Position numbers and translations under genes: made by a program. Positions 49,055 through 59,000 of a stretch of DNA of 64,000 nucleotides are shown here, in pieces. The first letter of the stretch is position 1; every line of letters starts with the position of its first letter. The notes under the pieces are model-generated. The model did not search any database. It had not been told where the DNA came from and worked only from the letters and a program-made list of their open reading frames with translations. The DNA is from an uncultured Alteromonadaceae bacterium (lineage in GTDB: Bacteria; Pseudomonadota; Gammaproteobacteria; Enterobacterales; Alteromonadaceae): positions 1 through 64,000 of the forward strand of contig CANMXU010000004.1 in assembly GCA_947501935.1 (NCBI GenBank), written 5' to 3'.

Positions 49055-51967
49055 TTAGTTACTAACAACAATTAAACGAATCGCTTCAAATTTTAATTGC
49101 GCTTTAGCAATATAGTTACTTAATTCATCTTGCTGATGTTTGATAAAATCAAGCTCTTCTTGGCGAACACTCGGGTTAATTGCCGCAAGTGCCGTTAAGC
49201 GTTGAAATTCTTCATCTAAGGTTTTATGCATAGTAGTTAATGCTTTACTTTGAATACTATCTACATCAGCCTTAGCGTGATCTTCAGCTTTGCTTACTAA
49301 TGGTGAAACCATTGATTTAAGCGCTTTAACTAATTGCAACGCGACTTGTTTCTTCACTGGCGATAATTGCTTGTCGAGCACATTTTCGGTTACTTTTTCA
49401 GCTAAGTTATTACCCGCTTTATCGACTAATACCCGAATAGGGGTGGTTGGTAAATAACGGCCTAGTTGTAAATGTGCAGGGGCGGTAGCTTCTACGGTAA
49501 ATAAGCATTCTAAAAAGAAGGTGCCGGCAGGTAATGCTGGGTTTTTCAATAAACCAATACTGGCACTACCAATGGCATCACTTAATACTAAATCAAGTGA
49601 ACCACGCACCATAGGGTGATCCCAAGTTAACAATTGATAATCTTCACTCACTAGTGCGGTGTCACGGTCAAAAGTTACTGTGGTGCCGTCTTCTGGTAAG
49701 CATGGGAAATTATTGTTTAGCATATGCTCGCTTTGATTTAAAGCAATGGCATTATCGGCTTTATCGTCTTGCTGAATACCAAAAACATCAAATACTTGAA
49801 ACATAAACTGTGGCAAGTCAATTTGTTGGTCTTGTTTGGCAATATCTGTGACTAATTGCTCAGCTTTGCCTTGGCCTGAAGAATGAATTTCTAATAATTT
49901 GTCGCGACCTGATTCTAACTGCTGCTTTATATCTACATGTTTTTGATGACTCGCGGCAATTAATGCTTGGCTTTGTTCTGATTGCCACTGTGCTGAAACC
50001 GCTAAATTAAGTAACTGCTCATTAAAGCTGTCGAAAACAAAACGACCGGTAATACAGGTATGCTCAAAAGCTTCCATCCCTTGTTGATACCAATCAAATA
50101 ATAAACTTTGTGCAGAGTCTTCAAAATAAGGCACATGCAATTTAATCGTTTGGCTTTGCCCAATACGGTCTAAACGGCCAATGCGTTGCTCTAATAAGTC
50201 AGGATTACTTGGTAAATCAAACAATACTAAGTGATGAGCAAACTGGAAGTTACGACCTTCACTGCCTATTTCTGAGCATAATAATACTTGGGCACTGTCT
50301 TCATCTTGGGCAAAATAAGCCGCCGCGCGATCGCGGTCAAAAATACTTAAGCCTTCGTGGAATACTGCCGCGCGCATGCCTTCTTTAACACGCAAAGCTT
50401 CTTCTAGATCAATAGCTGTTTGCGCATGTGCACAAATGACTAATACTTTTTCTTTATTGAGTGATTTGAGTAAGTCAATTAAATAGTCAACTCTTGGGTC
50501 AATATCAACCCATTCATCTTGGTTTACATCAAGTGAAAATAACTGCTCAGGCGTGAACAATAATTTAGCTTGTTTGCTATTGGCTAAATTCTCAGGGCTA
50601 TCACTTAATAACCATTCATCAATTTTATCTTGATATAACTCTGGCATTGCCAGCGGTTGTGGTAATAATTGGCGCTCTGGAAAACCTTTAATGGTATTGC
50701 GGCTATTACGAAATAGAATGCGGCCGGTGCCATGGCGATCTAATAACTGGTTCAATAATTGGCCGCGAGTTTCATCGGCTTGTGCATCGGCATTGCTTAA
50801 CTGGGTTAGTTGCTCGCTAATGTCTGACTCATGCAATAATCGAGTTAAGGTATTTTGCTGGTTGCTATCAAGGTTTTCGCCAGAAACTAACGCATTAGCT
50901 GCGTCGGCTACTTCGGTATAATTTTGTTCTTCTTCAATAAACTTTTGATAATCAAAGAAGCGATCAGGGTCAAGTAAACGTAAACGAGCAAAGTGACCTT
51001 CATGGCCTAATTGGTCAGGGGTTGCGGTTAATAATAAAACGCCGGGAATGGTGTTGGCTAATTGCTCAATACATAAATATTCAATGCTGGCGTTATCTTG
51101 TTGCCAGCTTAAGTGGTGCGCTTCATCAACCACCATTAAGTCCCAGTCTTCAGCAATAAGCGACTCATACCATTTAGCGTTTTTAGTAATAAAACCTAAA
51201 GTGACTAAAACCAGCTGTTCTGAGCTAAATGGGTTGTCATCTGCTTCACCATTGGCGGTTTCTACGCAGCGGGCTTCGTCAAAAATACTGAACTTTAAGT
51301 TAAAGCGACGCAACATTTCTACCAGCCATTGGTGCATTAACGACTCAGGCACAATAATTAAAATACGTTGGGCGCGGCCACTTACTAATTGTTGATGAAT
51401 AATTAGGCCAGCTTCAATGGTTTTACCAAGGCCTACTTCGTCGGCAAGTAATACTCGTGGTGCAAATCGACTACCTACTTCTTCAGCTATATATAGCTGG
51501 TGTGGAATTAAGCTCACGCGGGCGCCAGTTAAACCCATTAATGGCGATTGCTGTTGCTGATATTGATTCTGCAAACAGCTTTTACGTAATCGAAACCAGT
51601 CAAGACGATCAACTTGGCCGTTAAGTAAACGGTCTTGCGGTTTATTGAATTTAATGAAATGGTCAATCATCACTTCTTTTAATGATGTTGGCTCTTGAGT
51701 GTCTTGACGAATGCCGTGGTAAGTTAATAAATTATGGCTTTCTTCAATGGTTTCAACCGTTAATAACCAGCCTTCGTGGCTTGGAATTTGGTCACCCTTA
51801 TTGAAAATAACACGCGTTAATGGCGCATTATCAATAGCATATTGTCTGGCATCGCCTGTTGCAGTGTAAACGACGGTTACAAATCGGTGTTCAACCGCAG
51901 TAACAGTACCTAAGCCTTGATCTGATTCGCTGTCGCTGATCCATCGCTGCCCGGGGAAAAATGCCAT
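49055..51967 (-). CDS. rapA: RNA polymerase-associated ATPase RapA (HepA)
   Basis: A 970-residue SWI2/SNF2 ATPase that binds RNA polymerase and recycles it after termination. N-terminal tandem Tudor-like domains (about 1-110), then SNF2 motifs: LADEVGLGKTIEAG (motif I), VVDEAHHL (motif II), LLLTATPDQLG (motif III), and the helicase C-terminal lobe with SEIGSEGRNFQFAHHLV and EQRIGRLDRIGQ. The ATG at 51967 has GGAG upstream and gives the family start MAFFPGQRWISD; a TTG at 51982 overlaps that site and is rejected. It precedes rluA. Confidence 0.96.
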   Translation of the reverse strand: MAFFPGQRWISDSESDQGLGTVTAVEHRFVTVVYTATGDARQYAIDNAPLTRVIFNKGDQIPSHEGWLLTVETIEESHNLLTYHGIRQDTQEPTSLKEVMIDHFIKFNKPQDRLLNGQVDRLDWFRLRKSCLQNQYQQQQSPLMGLTGARVSLIPHQLYIAEEVGSRFAPRVLLADEVGLGKTIEAGLIIHQQLVSGRAQRILIIVPESLMHQWLVEMLRRFNLKFSIFDEARCVETANGEADDNPFSSEQLVLVTLGFITKNAKWYESLIAEDWDLMVVDEAHHLSWQQDNASIEYLCIEQLANTIPGVLLLTATPDQLGHEGHFARLRLLDPDRFFDYQKFIEEEQNYTEVADAANALVSGENLDSNQQNTLTRLLHESDISEQLTQLSNADAQADETRGQLLNQLLDRHGTGRILFRNSRNTIKGFPERQLLPQPLAMPELYQDKIDEWLLSDSPENLANSKQAKLLFTPEQLFSLDVNQDEWVDIDPRVDYLIDLLKSLNKEKVLVICAHAQTAIDLEEALRVKEGMRAAVFHEGLSIFDRDRAAAYFAQDEDSAQVLLCSEIGSEGRNFQFAHHLVLFDLPSNPDLLEQRIGRLDRIGQSQTIKLHVPYFEDSAQSLLFDWYQQGMEAFEHTCITGRFVFDSFNEQLLNLAVSAQWQSEQSQALIAASHQKHVDIKQQLESGRDKLLEIHSSGQGKAEQLVTDIAKQDQQIDLPQFMFQVFDVFGIQQDDKADNAIALNQSEHMLNNNFPCLPEDGTTVTFDRDTALVSEDYQLLTWDHPMVRGSLDLVLSDAIGSASIGLLKNPALPAGTFFLECLFTVEATAPAHLQLGRYLPTTPIRVLVDKAGNNLAEKVTENVLDKQLSPVKKQVALQLVKALKSMVSPLVSKAEDHAKADVDSIQSKALTTMHKTLDEEFQRLTALAAINPSVRQEELDFIKHQQDELSNYIAKAQLKFEAIRLIVVSN

Positions 51968-52191
51968 AAAAAAGAGCTCCAAAATAAGGGTGAAAATTCA
52001 ATATCACCCTGTGGCGATATTGCTTCAGTTATGCAACTGAAAAAACGGGCGCTATAGTACCTTTAATCATAGATGCGATCATTAAAAAGTTCTGCACAAT
52101 TTGTATAAATGCTGCTGGCAAGTATTAAGCTTTCATTGAGGTTATATATAGAACTAATTTATAACGCTTATTTAGTTTTATCTATATATAG

Positions 52192-52221
52192 AAAATGCGT
52201 CAATGAGCATTGACGCATTTT
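52192..52221 (-). terminator. Terminator after the DUF4397-like lipoprotein gene
   Basis: A perfect 13-bp stem (52192-52204 with 52209-52221) and a 4-nt loop. A/T runs on both sides allow it to act on the reverse gene ending at 52252, and possibly in the other direction. Confidence 0.8.
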
Positions 52222-52251
52222 ACCTTTTTAGTTTATAACGCGGTATGAAGG

Positions 52252-53745
52252 CTAATTTTTTTGATTAATAAACTGCATGCGGTAGCCTGTAATAGTTGAG
52301 CTGTCTTCTTCAATCATCAGAAACATTTCTTGGCTTTGTTCATTGAGAATTAATTCTTGTGAAGCTAAGATCATTTCGCTGCTGTTGTCTTTAGCAATAG
52401 CATAAACACGGTAAGTATTATTAAATAAGCTGATGCTTTTCGCTTGGCTATATTGGTTACTTTGCGAGTACATAGCGTTGTCTATAGTTTCGTTGCTACG
52501 AACAAAGTAAGTGCTAACTATGCTAAAGTCGTCTACCAAATTAATGACGTTAACTTGATGGTCATAAATACTGTCTCGGCTGCTATTTTCTACTACTAAA
52601 GAGCGAATATAGACGTTAGTTTCTTCATCACCGTCATCGTTTTCTTCTAATTCTTCATCTAAATAAAAGAACACGGTTTTGTCATCATACGGGTTTAGTG
52701 TTAATAAATGACTGTTGACGATATCTTGCTGATTATCAGGCGAGGTTAAGCTAATACTGTAATCACCAAAGGGTAGTATCAGGGTATTGGTAAAATCACC
52801 TAAAGCTAAATTTGTTGCTTGTGCTGTTTCATTTAAGCTGGTTAGGGTTAAGTCAACATTGCCTTGGTAATTTTCTAATAGCGGATGTTCAGTAATGGCG
52901 TTATAAATTCGCACCTCTGCTTGTGAGTACTCATCAGGAAAATTAGCTACAGCTACAGAGTTTGATATTTTATCAAGCGTAAACGGTGAGTCACCGGGAC
53001 CATCGTTTGCTCTGACCACCATCACATATTGAGAGGTATAAGGGAATGGGATGGCTTCTGATTGATAAAGCACTTCAGTACTGCCAGCGGCGGTAATATA
53101 AAACACATAATTTTCTAATTCATAACTGACACTGTCTGAAAGTTCGCTGTAAGCGTATTGACCAATTAATTGCGCTTCATTAAAGCTTTCATCTGCTTCA
53201 GATATATAAAGGTCAATACCGCCGTCAAAGCTATGTAAGTTTATAAACCTAGCTGTAAATATGTCTTCCTCTGCGCTAGGGTTATTAATCGCAATATCGT
53301 AAGAAAGCACTTCAGGCGTAGTAATGTCGCCAGTAATGGCAATAAACTGAATGTTATCGTTGCTTAAAGTGGTTTGTGCTTGATAAACCGAGGATAAATT
53401 ATCGTCATCATCCTGCCAAGACAAGTCAATATCGTAGCTGTCACCACTATAACTAATATAGCTACTGGCATCGCCAAATTCGACATTACTGTAGGTTTGG
53501 CTTTCATCTTCGTCGTCAACATCCGTTACTGTTAAGTAAATTTCAGGGGCGTTTGCTGAAGCGTTATAAAGTTGAAAATAGCCGGTGCTAGAAGCTTCAT
53601 CGTCATCAGAACCACATGCAGTTAAACCTAATGTTATTGATAATAAAAAAGTTGCCATAGTTAGCGGCTTAAGCGACCAGTTTAGTGATTTTTTTGGCAT
53701 TGGCTTTGGCGTTATTTTAGTGCTTGGGGAATATTGAATACTCAT
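52252..53745 (-). CDS. Surface or periplasmic lipoprotein, DUF4397-like beta-sandwich repeats
   Basis: A 497-residue lipoprotein. A long basic N-region (about 30 residues) leads to a hydrophobic core and the lipobox LTAC with Cys44, followed by an acidic stretch GSDDDEASS. The mature part is acidic and beta-rich, with at least two units resembling DUF4397: GYFQLYNASANAPEIYLTV and later AEVRIYNAITEHPLLENYQGNVDLTL. AAGGA is 6 nt before the ATG. Such proteins are frequent in marine Gammaproteobacteria with no known role. The residue after Cys is Gly, which would not retain it in the inner membrane. Confidence 0.75.
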   Translation of the reverse strand: MSIQYSPSTKITPKPMPKKSLNWSLKPLTMATFLLSITLGLTACGSDDDEASSTGYFQLYNASANAPEIYLTVTDVDDEDESQTYSNVEFGDASSYISYSGDSYDIDLSWQDDDDNLSSVYQAQTTLSNDNIQFIAITGDITTPEVLSYDIAINNPSAEEDIFTARFINLHSFDGGIDLYISEADESFNEAQLIGQYAYSELSDSVSYELENYVFYITAAGSTEVLYQSEAIPFPYTSQYVMVVRANDGPGDSPFTLDKISNSVAVANFPDEYSQAEVRIYNAITEHPLLENYQGNVDLTLTSLNETAQATNLALGDFTNTLILPFGDYSISLTSPDNQQDIVNSHLLTLNPYDDKTVFFYLDEELEENDDGDEETNVYIRSLVVENSSRDSIYDHQVNVINLVDDFSIVSTYFVRSNETIDNAMYSQSNQYSQAKSISLFNNTYRVYAIAKDNSSEMILASQELILNEQSQEMFLMIEEDSSTITGYRMQFINQKN

Positions 53746-54184
53746 CTTGTTTCCTTTGTTTGAAAAAGTGCCACCATAAATTTTGCTTACAACTATCCCT
53801 TAACAGCCAGTGGTAAAACTTGGCGCTAACTCAATAATTGCAGGGGGAACAGTGACTTTTATATGCACCTTGATAGACATGCATGAATGAATAACGTTCG
53901 CTTGGTTACGCCACCTTTACCTATGTTTACACTTAGCTGACGTTTCTTTACGTTGAGTCTTTTCAATAGCAAGCCGTGATGGTATGTATAGATAAATTTG
54001 TTTTTAAAAATAAATAGTTAGTAGTTTTTATCATTAAAAGCCGCTTGCCTGTTGTTTGATTAAGTGGCAAAGTGGACAGGTAAAAACGGTATTTTATCTA
54101 CATGGTTGCAGGCAACTAAAGAGATAAGATTTAGGCGTTATTTCTTAGTTGCTTCAGTGTACTTTAATTGCGCAGGAGTGCTTT
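53746..54184. other. 439-bp divergent gap between the lipoprotein gene and phoH
   Basis: No gene is seen. It must hold the promoters of both neighbours. Short frames entering the phoH 5' end are accidental. I could not pick a convincing promoter by eye. Confidence 0.4.
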
Positions 54185-55561
54185 ATGACAGAAAAAATCA
54201 CCTATATTCTCGACACCAATATTTTACTACACGAACCCTTCGCTTTTTTATCCTTTCAAGAACACGATGTTGTTGTACCTATGACGGTACTCGAAGAACT
54301 CGACTCTATTAAAGACCGACGTAAAGATGTAAGCCGAGACGCCCGCGTCGCGATACGAGCTTTAGAAGACACACTAGTCGATGCCACACCCGAGCAAGTG
54401 CTTGCGGGAGTGAAATTACCTCAAAATGATGATGAACATCCAAGTGGCTGCTTGTCTATTTTTAATGATTATACCCTTAAAGATCTAGCTGGCCAGCTAT
54501 CACAAAATGAAAATGATAATCGTATTATTAACGCCGCGTTACATATTCAAGCCTTAAAAAAAGGTGAGAAAGTGGTATTAGTGACTAAAGATATTAACAT
54601 GCGCTTAAAAGCTAAGGGTGCAGGTCTTGCTCATGTTGAAGATTATCGAACCGATCAACTAATTGACGACATTCAATTTCTCACTAAAGGCTATCACCAT
54701 TTTGATGGCGATTTTTGGCAACAAGTTAAAGACTGCGAAAGTGAAACAGAAGGTCGAAATACCACTCATTACCTTGATAGAGCGCTATTACCTAAAAGCT
54801 ATATTAATGAATACCTGATTGACGATACTGAACATTTTGCCGGAAAAGTGACTGGCTATGACGATGAAAAACTGGCCATTTTAGACTTAAGCCAAGAGCG
54901 GTTAATGGCGAAAAATGCATGGGGAGTACACCCAAAAAATATTTACCAAGGTATGGCAATGGACGCCTTGTTAGATCCAGCCATTGATTTGGTGATTTTA
55001 ACCGGTCCCGCTGGTTGTGGTAAAACCTTATTGGCACTAGCTTCTGCACTTGAGCAAGTAATAGAACGAGGCCTATACGACAAAGTTATTGTTACTCGTA
55101 GTACGCCTGAAATTGCTGAGTCGATTGGTTTTTTACCAGGCACAGAAGAAGAAAAAATGGCGCCTTGGTTGGCGGCAATTACCGACTCTTTAGAAGTACT
55201 GCATAAACAAGATGAAAATATGAATTCGAGCTTAAACTACATTATGGACAAGGCGAATATTCAGTTTAAGTCGGTGAATTTTATGCGCGGACGTAGTATT
55301 CAAAATTCCTTAGTATTACTTGATGAATGCCAAAATTTAACCGCGTCACAGCTTAAAACCATTATCACCCGTTGCGGCGAAGGTACTAAGCTGGTGTGTT
55401 CGGGGAACTTAGCACAAATTGATTCCAACTACTTAACAGCAGTCACTTCAGGCTTAACTTATATTGTTGAACGTTTTAAAGACTTTCCCGGCAGTGCGAC
55501 TGTAAACCTTAATGGTGTGGTTCGAAGCCGACTAGCCTCTTTTGCAGAGGAGAATTTATAG
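54185..55561 (+). CDS. PIN-domain PhoH-family ATPase (PhoH2/YlaK type)
   Basis: A 458-residue two-domain protein. Residues about 5-150 form a PIN nuclease domain with acidic residues at Asp10 (YILDTN), Glu38 (VLEELDS), Asp112 (NDNRIINAA) and Asp136 (VTKDINMR). Residues about 245-455 form a PhoH ATPase with Walker A GPAGCGKT (274-281) and Walker B SLVLLDECQN. PIN-PhoH proteins of actinobacteria act as RNA helicase/ribonuclease, often as part of toxin-antitoxin-like units; no antitoxin gene is visible here. GGAG lies 6 nt before the ATG at 54185; a start at 54149 would add 12 residues with no ribosome site. Confidence 0.93.
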   Translation: MTEKITYILDTNILLHEPFAFLSFQEHDVVVPMTVLEELDSIKDRRKDVSRDARVAIRALEDTLVDATPEQVLAGVKLPQNDDEHPSGCLSIFNDYTLKDLAGQLSQNENDNRIINAALHIQALKKGEKVVLVTKDINMRLKAKGAGLAHVEDYRTDQLIDDIQFLTKGYHHFDGDFWQQVKDCESETEGRNTTHYLDRALLPKSYINEYLIDDTEHFAGKVTGYDDEKLAILDLSQERLMAKNAWGVHPKNIYQGMAMDALLDPAIDLVILTGPAGCGKTLLALASALEQVIERGLYDKVIVTRSTPEIAESIGFLPGTEEEKMAPWLAAITDSLEVLHKQDENMNSSLNYIMDKANIQFKSVNFMRGRSIQNSLVLLDECQNLTASQLKTIITRCGEGTKLVCSGNLAQIDSNYLTAVTSGLTYIVERFKDFPGSATVNLNGVVRSRLASFAEENL

Positions 55562-55626
55562 TTGTTGTGGTAAGGCACTGAAAGCGAACTGCGCAACATC
55601 ACTTGGTTTTATAAGTAAAAATAACT

Positions 55627-55668
55627 AAATGCCAATGCCAATATTTATTTTGCATTGGCATTTTTTGT
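55627..55668 (+). terminator. Terminator after the PIN-PhoH gene
   Basis: A 12-bp stem AAATGCCAATGC (55627-55638) with GCATTGGCATTT (55652-55663), a 13-nt loop and a T run. Confidence 0.85.
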
Positions 55669-55848
55669 TAAAGCTGTTTGCTTTATATTTTAAGAAAAGC
55701 CTTGTTGCAAAAAGGTAACAGATTTTTTCTCTATCGCCATGTGTGTTAGCTCACTTGGGTTTATAATTATGACGCAAGTATTAAAGTGAAAGTATATAAG
55801 TGGCAGTACTAAGCTAAAATAATCAACAGTAAACCTAAGAGATATATT

Positions 55849-56391
55849 ATGAATTTACCGATAAGTAAGTTGTCAAAACAAACCAGATTTCTGCATGTCA
55901 TTGTTGCATTAAGTATGATTGCAATGCTCGCGGTAGGTATTTATATGGAAGAAAATGAGGCTTGGGGTTTGTATCCTATTCATAAATCTATCGGCGTAAT
56001 AGTACTGGTTGTTGCTTTAATTCGTGTATCTATTCGCGTATCAGAAGGCTGGCCAGAAGAAATAGTTAAAGTAAGTAAAGGACAAGCATTTCTTGCTCGA
56101 CTAATTCACTGGATACTGATTACTTCAACTCTTTTATTCCCTATTTCCGGCATAATGATGTCTGGTGCTGGCGGTAATGGTGTTGCGGTATTTGGTCTTG
56201 AGCTAATGGCTTCAAACTATGACCCTGTTACGCAAAAGGCTGTGGTTGTTAATGAGTTTATCGCTGGTTTAGGTCACCAAATTCATGGTGCTATTGTTTG
56301 GGTTGTTATCGGTGCTATTGTACTGCATATTGCTGGCGCTCTAAAACATCATTTTGTTGATAAAGATGAAACGTTAACACGTATGTTTTAG
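55849..56391 (+). CDS. Cytochrome b561 family protein
   Basis: A 180-residue inner-membrane di-haem cytochrome with four membrane segments (about 13-31, 45-62, 85-108, 145-167). Candidate haem ligands are histidines in FLHVIVALS, PIHKSIG, RLIHWIL and VLHIAGALKHH. The family (CybB-like) passes electrons from ubiquinol, and E. coli CybB reduces superoxide to oxygen production in reverse. AAGAGA lies before the ATG. It stands alone between two terminators. Confidence 0.9.
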   Translation: MNLPISKLSKQTRFLHVIVALSMIAMLAVGIYMEENEAWGLYPIHKSIGVIVLVVALIRVSIRVSEGWPEEIVKVSKGQAFLARLIHWILITSTLLFPISGIMMSGAGGNGVAVFGLELMASNYDPVTQKAVVVNEFIAGLGHQIHGAIVWVVIGAIVLHIAGALKHHFVDKDETLTRMF

Positions 56392-56416
56392 TTTTATCAG
56401 GGGTTATCTATACTAA

Positions 56417-56445
56417 AAAGCATCCATTATTTTAATGGATGCTTT
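56417..56445. terminator. Bidirectional terminator between cytochrome b561 and the GH20 gene
   Basis: A 13-bp stem AAAGCATCCATTA (56417-56429) with TAATGGATGCTTT (56433-56445) and a 3-nt loop, lying between two convergent genes. Confidence 0.8.
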
Positions 56446-56492
56446 AAATTTTTCTTATCGGTTGCACAGAACGGCTAATCTAACCAAGGGAA

Positions 56493-59000
56493 CTATTCGA
56501 TTAATACCCATTGTTGTTGATCTCGGCTAGCGCAGGGCTGTAACTGTATTAAATCTTTGTTAGCTATACTTTGCGATGAGGTTGAGTCAATATCAATGCA
56601 AACGTCAGTATTTGCTTTTGATTGAATATTGAAATAGCCGTAATCTTTTGCCTCAACCTTCCAAAGCTGATTATTGCCTAAGTGGCAATCCCAAATAATA
56701 AGTTGGTCATTGCTATTTACGGTTCCATCAGCGCCTCGGTGAACATCAAGGCATTTATTATCATCAGAGGCTAAGCGTAAGGATATATAACCATTACCTT
56801 CATCTCTTCGCTGCCAAAGCTGGTAATTATCAGTATTTAAGCAAGAGCGCATCTCACTTTTATCACCGTTAATTAGACTTTCTGACTCGTCTTCTAAGCC
56901 TAGACAAAAGCTCATATCTGTTTTTGATCGGATTTGTATTTTGGCATACTCGCGCACAATAGGTGCTCCCCCAACTGTAGTACCAAATAAATCTAATTCA
57001 GCCAATGAGGCAAAGCGGTCATTATTGGTTGCAGATTTCGGCGTGAACCTAACATAGCGTGCGGTTTGTTTGGAAAAATTTATGGTACGCGCTTTTCGTT
57101 CATTAATTAAGTCGTAAAATTCGCCGTCGGTTACTACGGCAGTCCAGTTAATGCCGTCGCTACTTACTGAAAAATCGTAACTGTCGACTAAACCATTTAA
57201 GTCACGTTGATTATTTCTTCGGGTTTGAAAACGCGCGCCGTATAAATCGTAAGTGGCGCCTAAGTCGATATCTAAGTTATAAGGGAAGTTATCGTTATTG
57301 CCGTTAGAGTAGTTTGAATGCCAAATGGTGGTACCTAAACCATCAAAGGCATTACTAGCTGCGCCATCTTCATTGTTGGTTTCTTCACTTGAAACGGCAT
57401 GTATCGACCATAGCTTTTTGTTAATGCTATTTTTTTCACCTGATAAGGTTGCAGGCGTGCCTAAGTTACGTGCACGAGTTAAAAATGATGATAAAGTGGT
57501 TGTGTCTTGTACGCCATACCAGTTTCTTTCTGCTGATACCGCACGAGAGTCAAACATCAGGTTTTCAAATTGTTGATCTGGCCAAGTGTAGGCAGTGTCA
57601 GTCCATACACTGACTTTTACACCTTTCAAATGTGCTGAGCTGGTATTATTCCATGTATAAATGGTGTTATTACTTGGAAAGGTATTTTTAAAGCCGGGGG
57701 TTAAATAAAAGCCACCAGCCCCAGTTTTAATAACATCAAAACCTTTGGCAATGTAGTTATTTTCAGCATTCCCTGCCCAAACATCTACTAAAATATCATT
57801 GCTAGGAGCAGCTGAATTTGATGTAGGAGTTCGTTCATACCAGTTCCACATTTGGGTTTTTTTACCTAATGCCTTAATTTGATTATTAGTTTCGTCGATA
57901 AACTCTACTAAAACATCGCCATTTACAGATACATTGGTGTTATCAGCAACGTAATTTGTAATATCTGGGCAGTCAGATAAATGTGAACCTTCAGGAACTT
58001 CATCAGTGCCAATATGAAAATAAGGGCCGTCAAACCAAGGCACAAATTCATTAATTAATGAGCTAAGAAAATCACGTCCGGTATTTGGACTATTTTCAGA
58101 AACTCCAGTGTAATCGACAGTCCAGCGAGGCCCTGATGAACCTTCCCAATCAGCGGCACTGCCCATTGACTCACAACTAAAAGCATCTTCCTTACTGTAA
58201 TCGCCAAGCAGTTTGGCATGCCCAGGAATATCAACTTCCGGCACAATAATTACATGGTGCTCTTTAGCAAAGGCTTCTAGGTCGTCAATTTCAGTTTGGC
58301 TATACGAACCAACAGCAGCAAGCCCTAATAAAGCTGGGTTATCACTAGCTAAGCGAAAGGCATTCCATTCGGTAAAATGAATGTGCAGACGGTTCATTTT
58401 TTGCCAGCCTAAAGTGCGTACTAAATCTTTTAGGTAATCTATTTTCCAGTACTTTCTTCCTGCATCAATCATAATGCCGCGCTCTGGCAGACTAGGGTAG
58501 TCAACAACTCTACCTTTGTTAACATTTTTATGATCATCATCTGCTTTTAGCACCTGTAATACCGACTGAGCTCCATAATAAAGCCCAGTATTGGTATTGG
58601 CTTTTATTTTTATGTTACCGCCAATCTCTAGAATATAGCCTTCATCACCTAAAGCCGTATTTAGGCTAGGTAATAGTTTTAATAAAATATCACCTTTGGT
58701 TGCCTGATCTGAAGTGATAACCGTGTAGTTGAGGTTTGTCACCGCCAACATCTCAGCGACTAAGTGGTTGGCGGTATCCGCAACAGCAGTTGTTATACCG
58801 GCAAGCTCAGTGCTTTTACCTGCTGAAGAACTGTGAATAATGATGTTGGATCCATCTACAGCGGTAAATTCCCCACTACCTGCTGTCCAATTTTGTATCG
58901 TTGGCACTGTACTGATAATAGTGTTATTTGCTAATGCATTGTTGGTATGCAGGGCTAATAAACTGGTTATAAAAATGACTAATAGTTGGCTAATTCTCAT
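56493..59000 (-). CDS. Secreted GH20 beta-N-acetylhexosaminidase with CBM32 and ricin-type lectin domains
   Basis: An 835-residue exported enzyme releasing terminal GlcNAc or GalNAc residues. Signal peptide about 1-25, GH20 N-terminal (GH20b) domain about 30-165, catalytic barrel about 170-500 with PERGIMIDAGRKYW and the acid/stabiliser pair Asp333-Glu334 in HIGTDEVP, an F5/8-type C domain (CBM32) about 525-672 and a beta-trefoil lectin (CBM13) about 685-833 with three QxW motifs (QLW, QLW, QQW). Cleavage of chitin-like or glycan material is inferred. It is divergent from a TonB-dependent receptor, suggesting a joint uptake locus. Confidence 0.92.
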   Translation of the reverse strand: MRISQLLVIFITSLLALHTNNALANNTIISTVPTIQNWTAGSGEFTAVDGSNIIIHSSSAGKSTELAGITTAVADTANHLVAEMLAVTNLNYTVITSDQATKGDILLKLLPSLNTALGDEGYILEIGGNIKIKANTNTGLYYGAQSVLQVLKADDDHKNVNKGRVVDYPSLPERGIMIDAGRKYWKIDYLKDLVRTLGWQKMNRLHIHFTEWNAFRLASDNPALLGLAAVGSYSQTEIDDLEAFAKEHHVIIVPEVDIPGHAKLLGDYSKEDAFSCESMGSAADWEGSSGPRWTVDYTGVSENSPNTGRDFLSSLINEFVPWFDGPYFHIGTDEVPEGSHLSDCPDITNYVADNTNVSVNGDVLVEFIDETNNQIKALGKKTQMWNWYERTPTSNSAAPSNDILVDVWAGNAENNYIAKGFDVIKTGAGGFYLTPGFKNTFPSNNTIYTWNNTSSAHLKGVKVSVWTDTAYTWPDQQFENLMFDSRAVSAERNWYGVQDTTTLSSFLTRARNLGTPATLSGEKNSINKKLWSIHAVSSEETNNEDGAASNAFDGLGTTIWHSNYSNGNNDNFPYNLDIDLGATYDLYGARFQTRRNNQRDLNGLVDSYDFSVSSDGINWTAVVTDGEFYDLINERKARTINFSKQTARYVRFTPKSATNNDRFASLAELDLFGTTVGGAPIVREYAKIQIRSKTDMSFCLGLEDESESLINGDKSEMRSCLNTDNYQLWQRRDEGNGYISLRLASDDNKCLDVHRGADGTVNSNDQLIIWDCHLGNNQLWKVEAKDYGYFNIQSKANTDVCIDIDSTSSQSIANKDLIQLQPCASRDQQQWVLIE

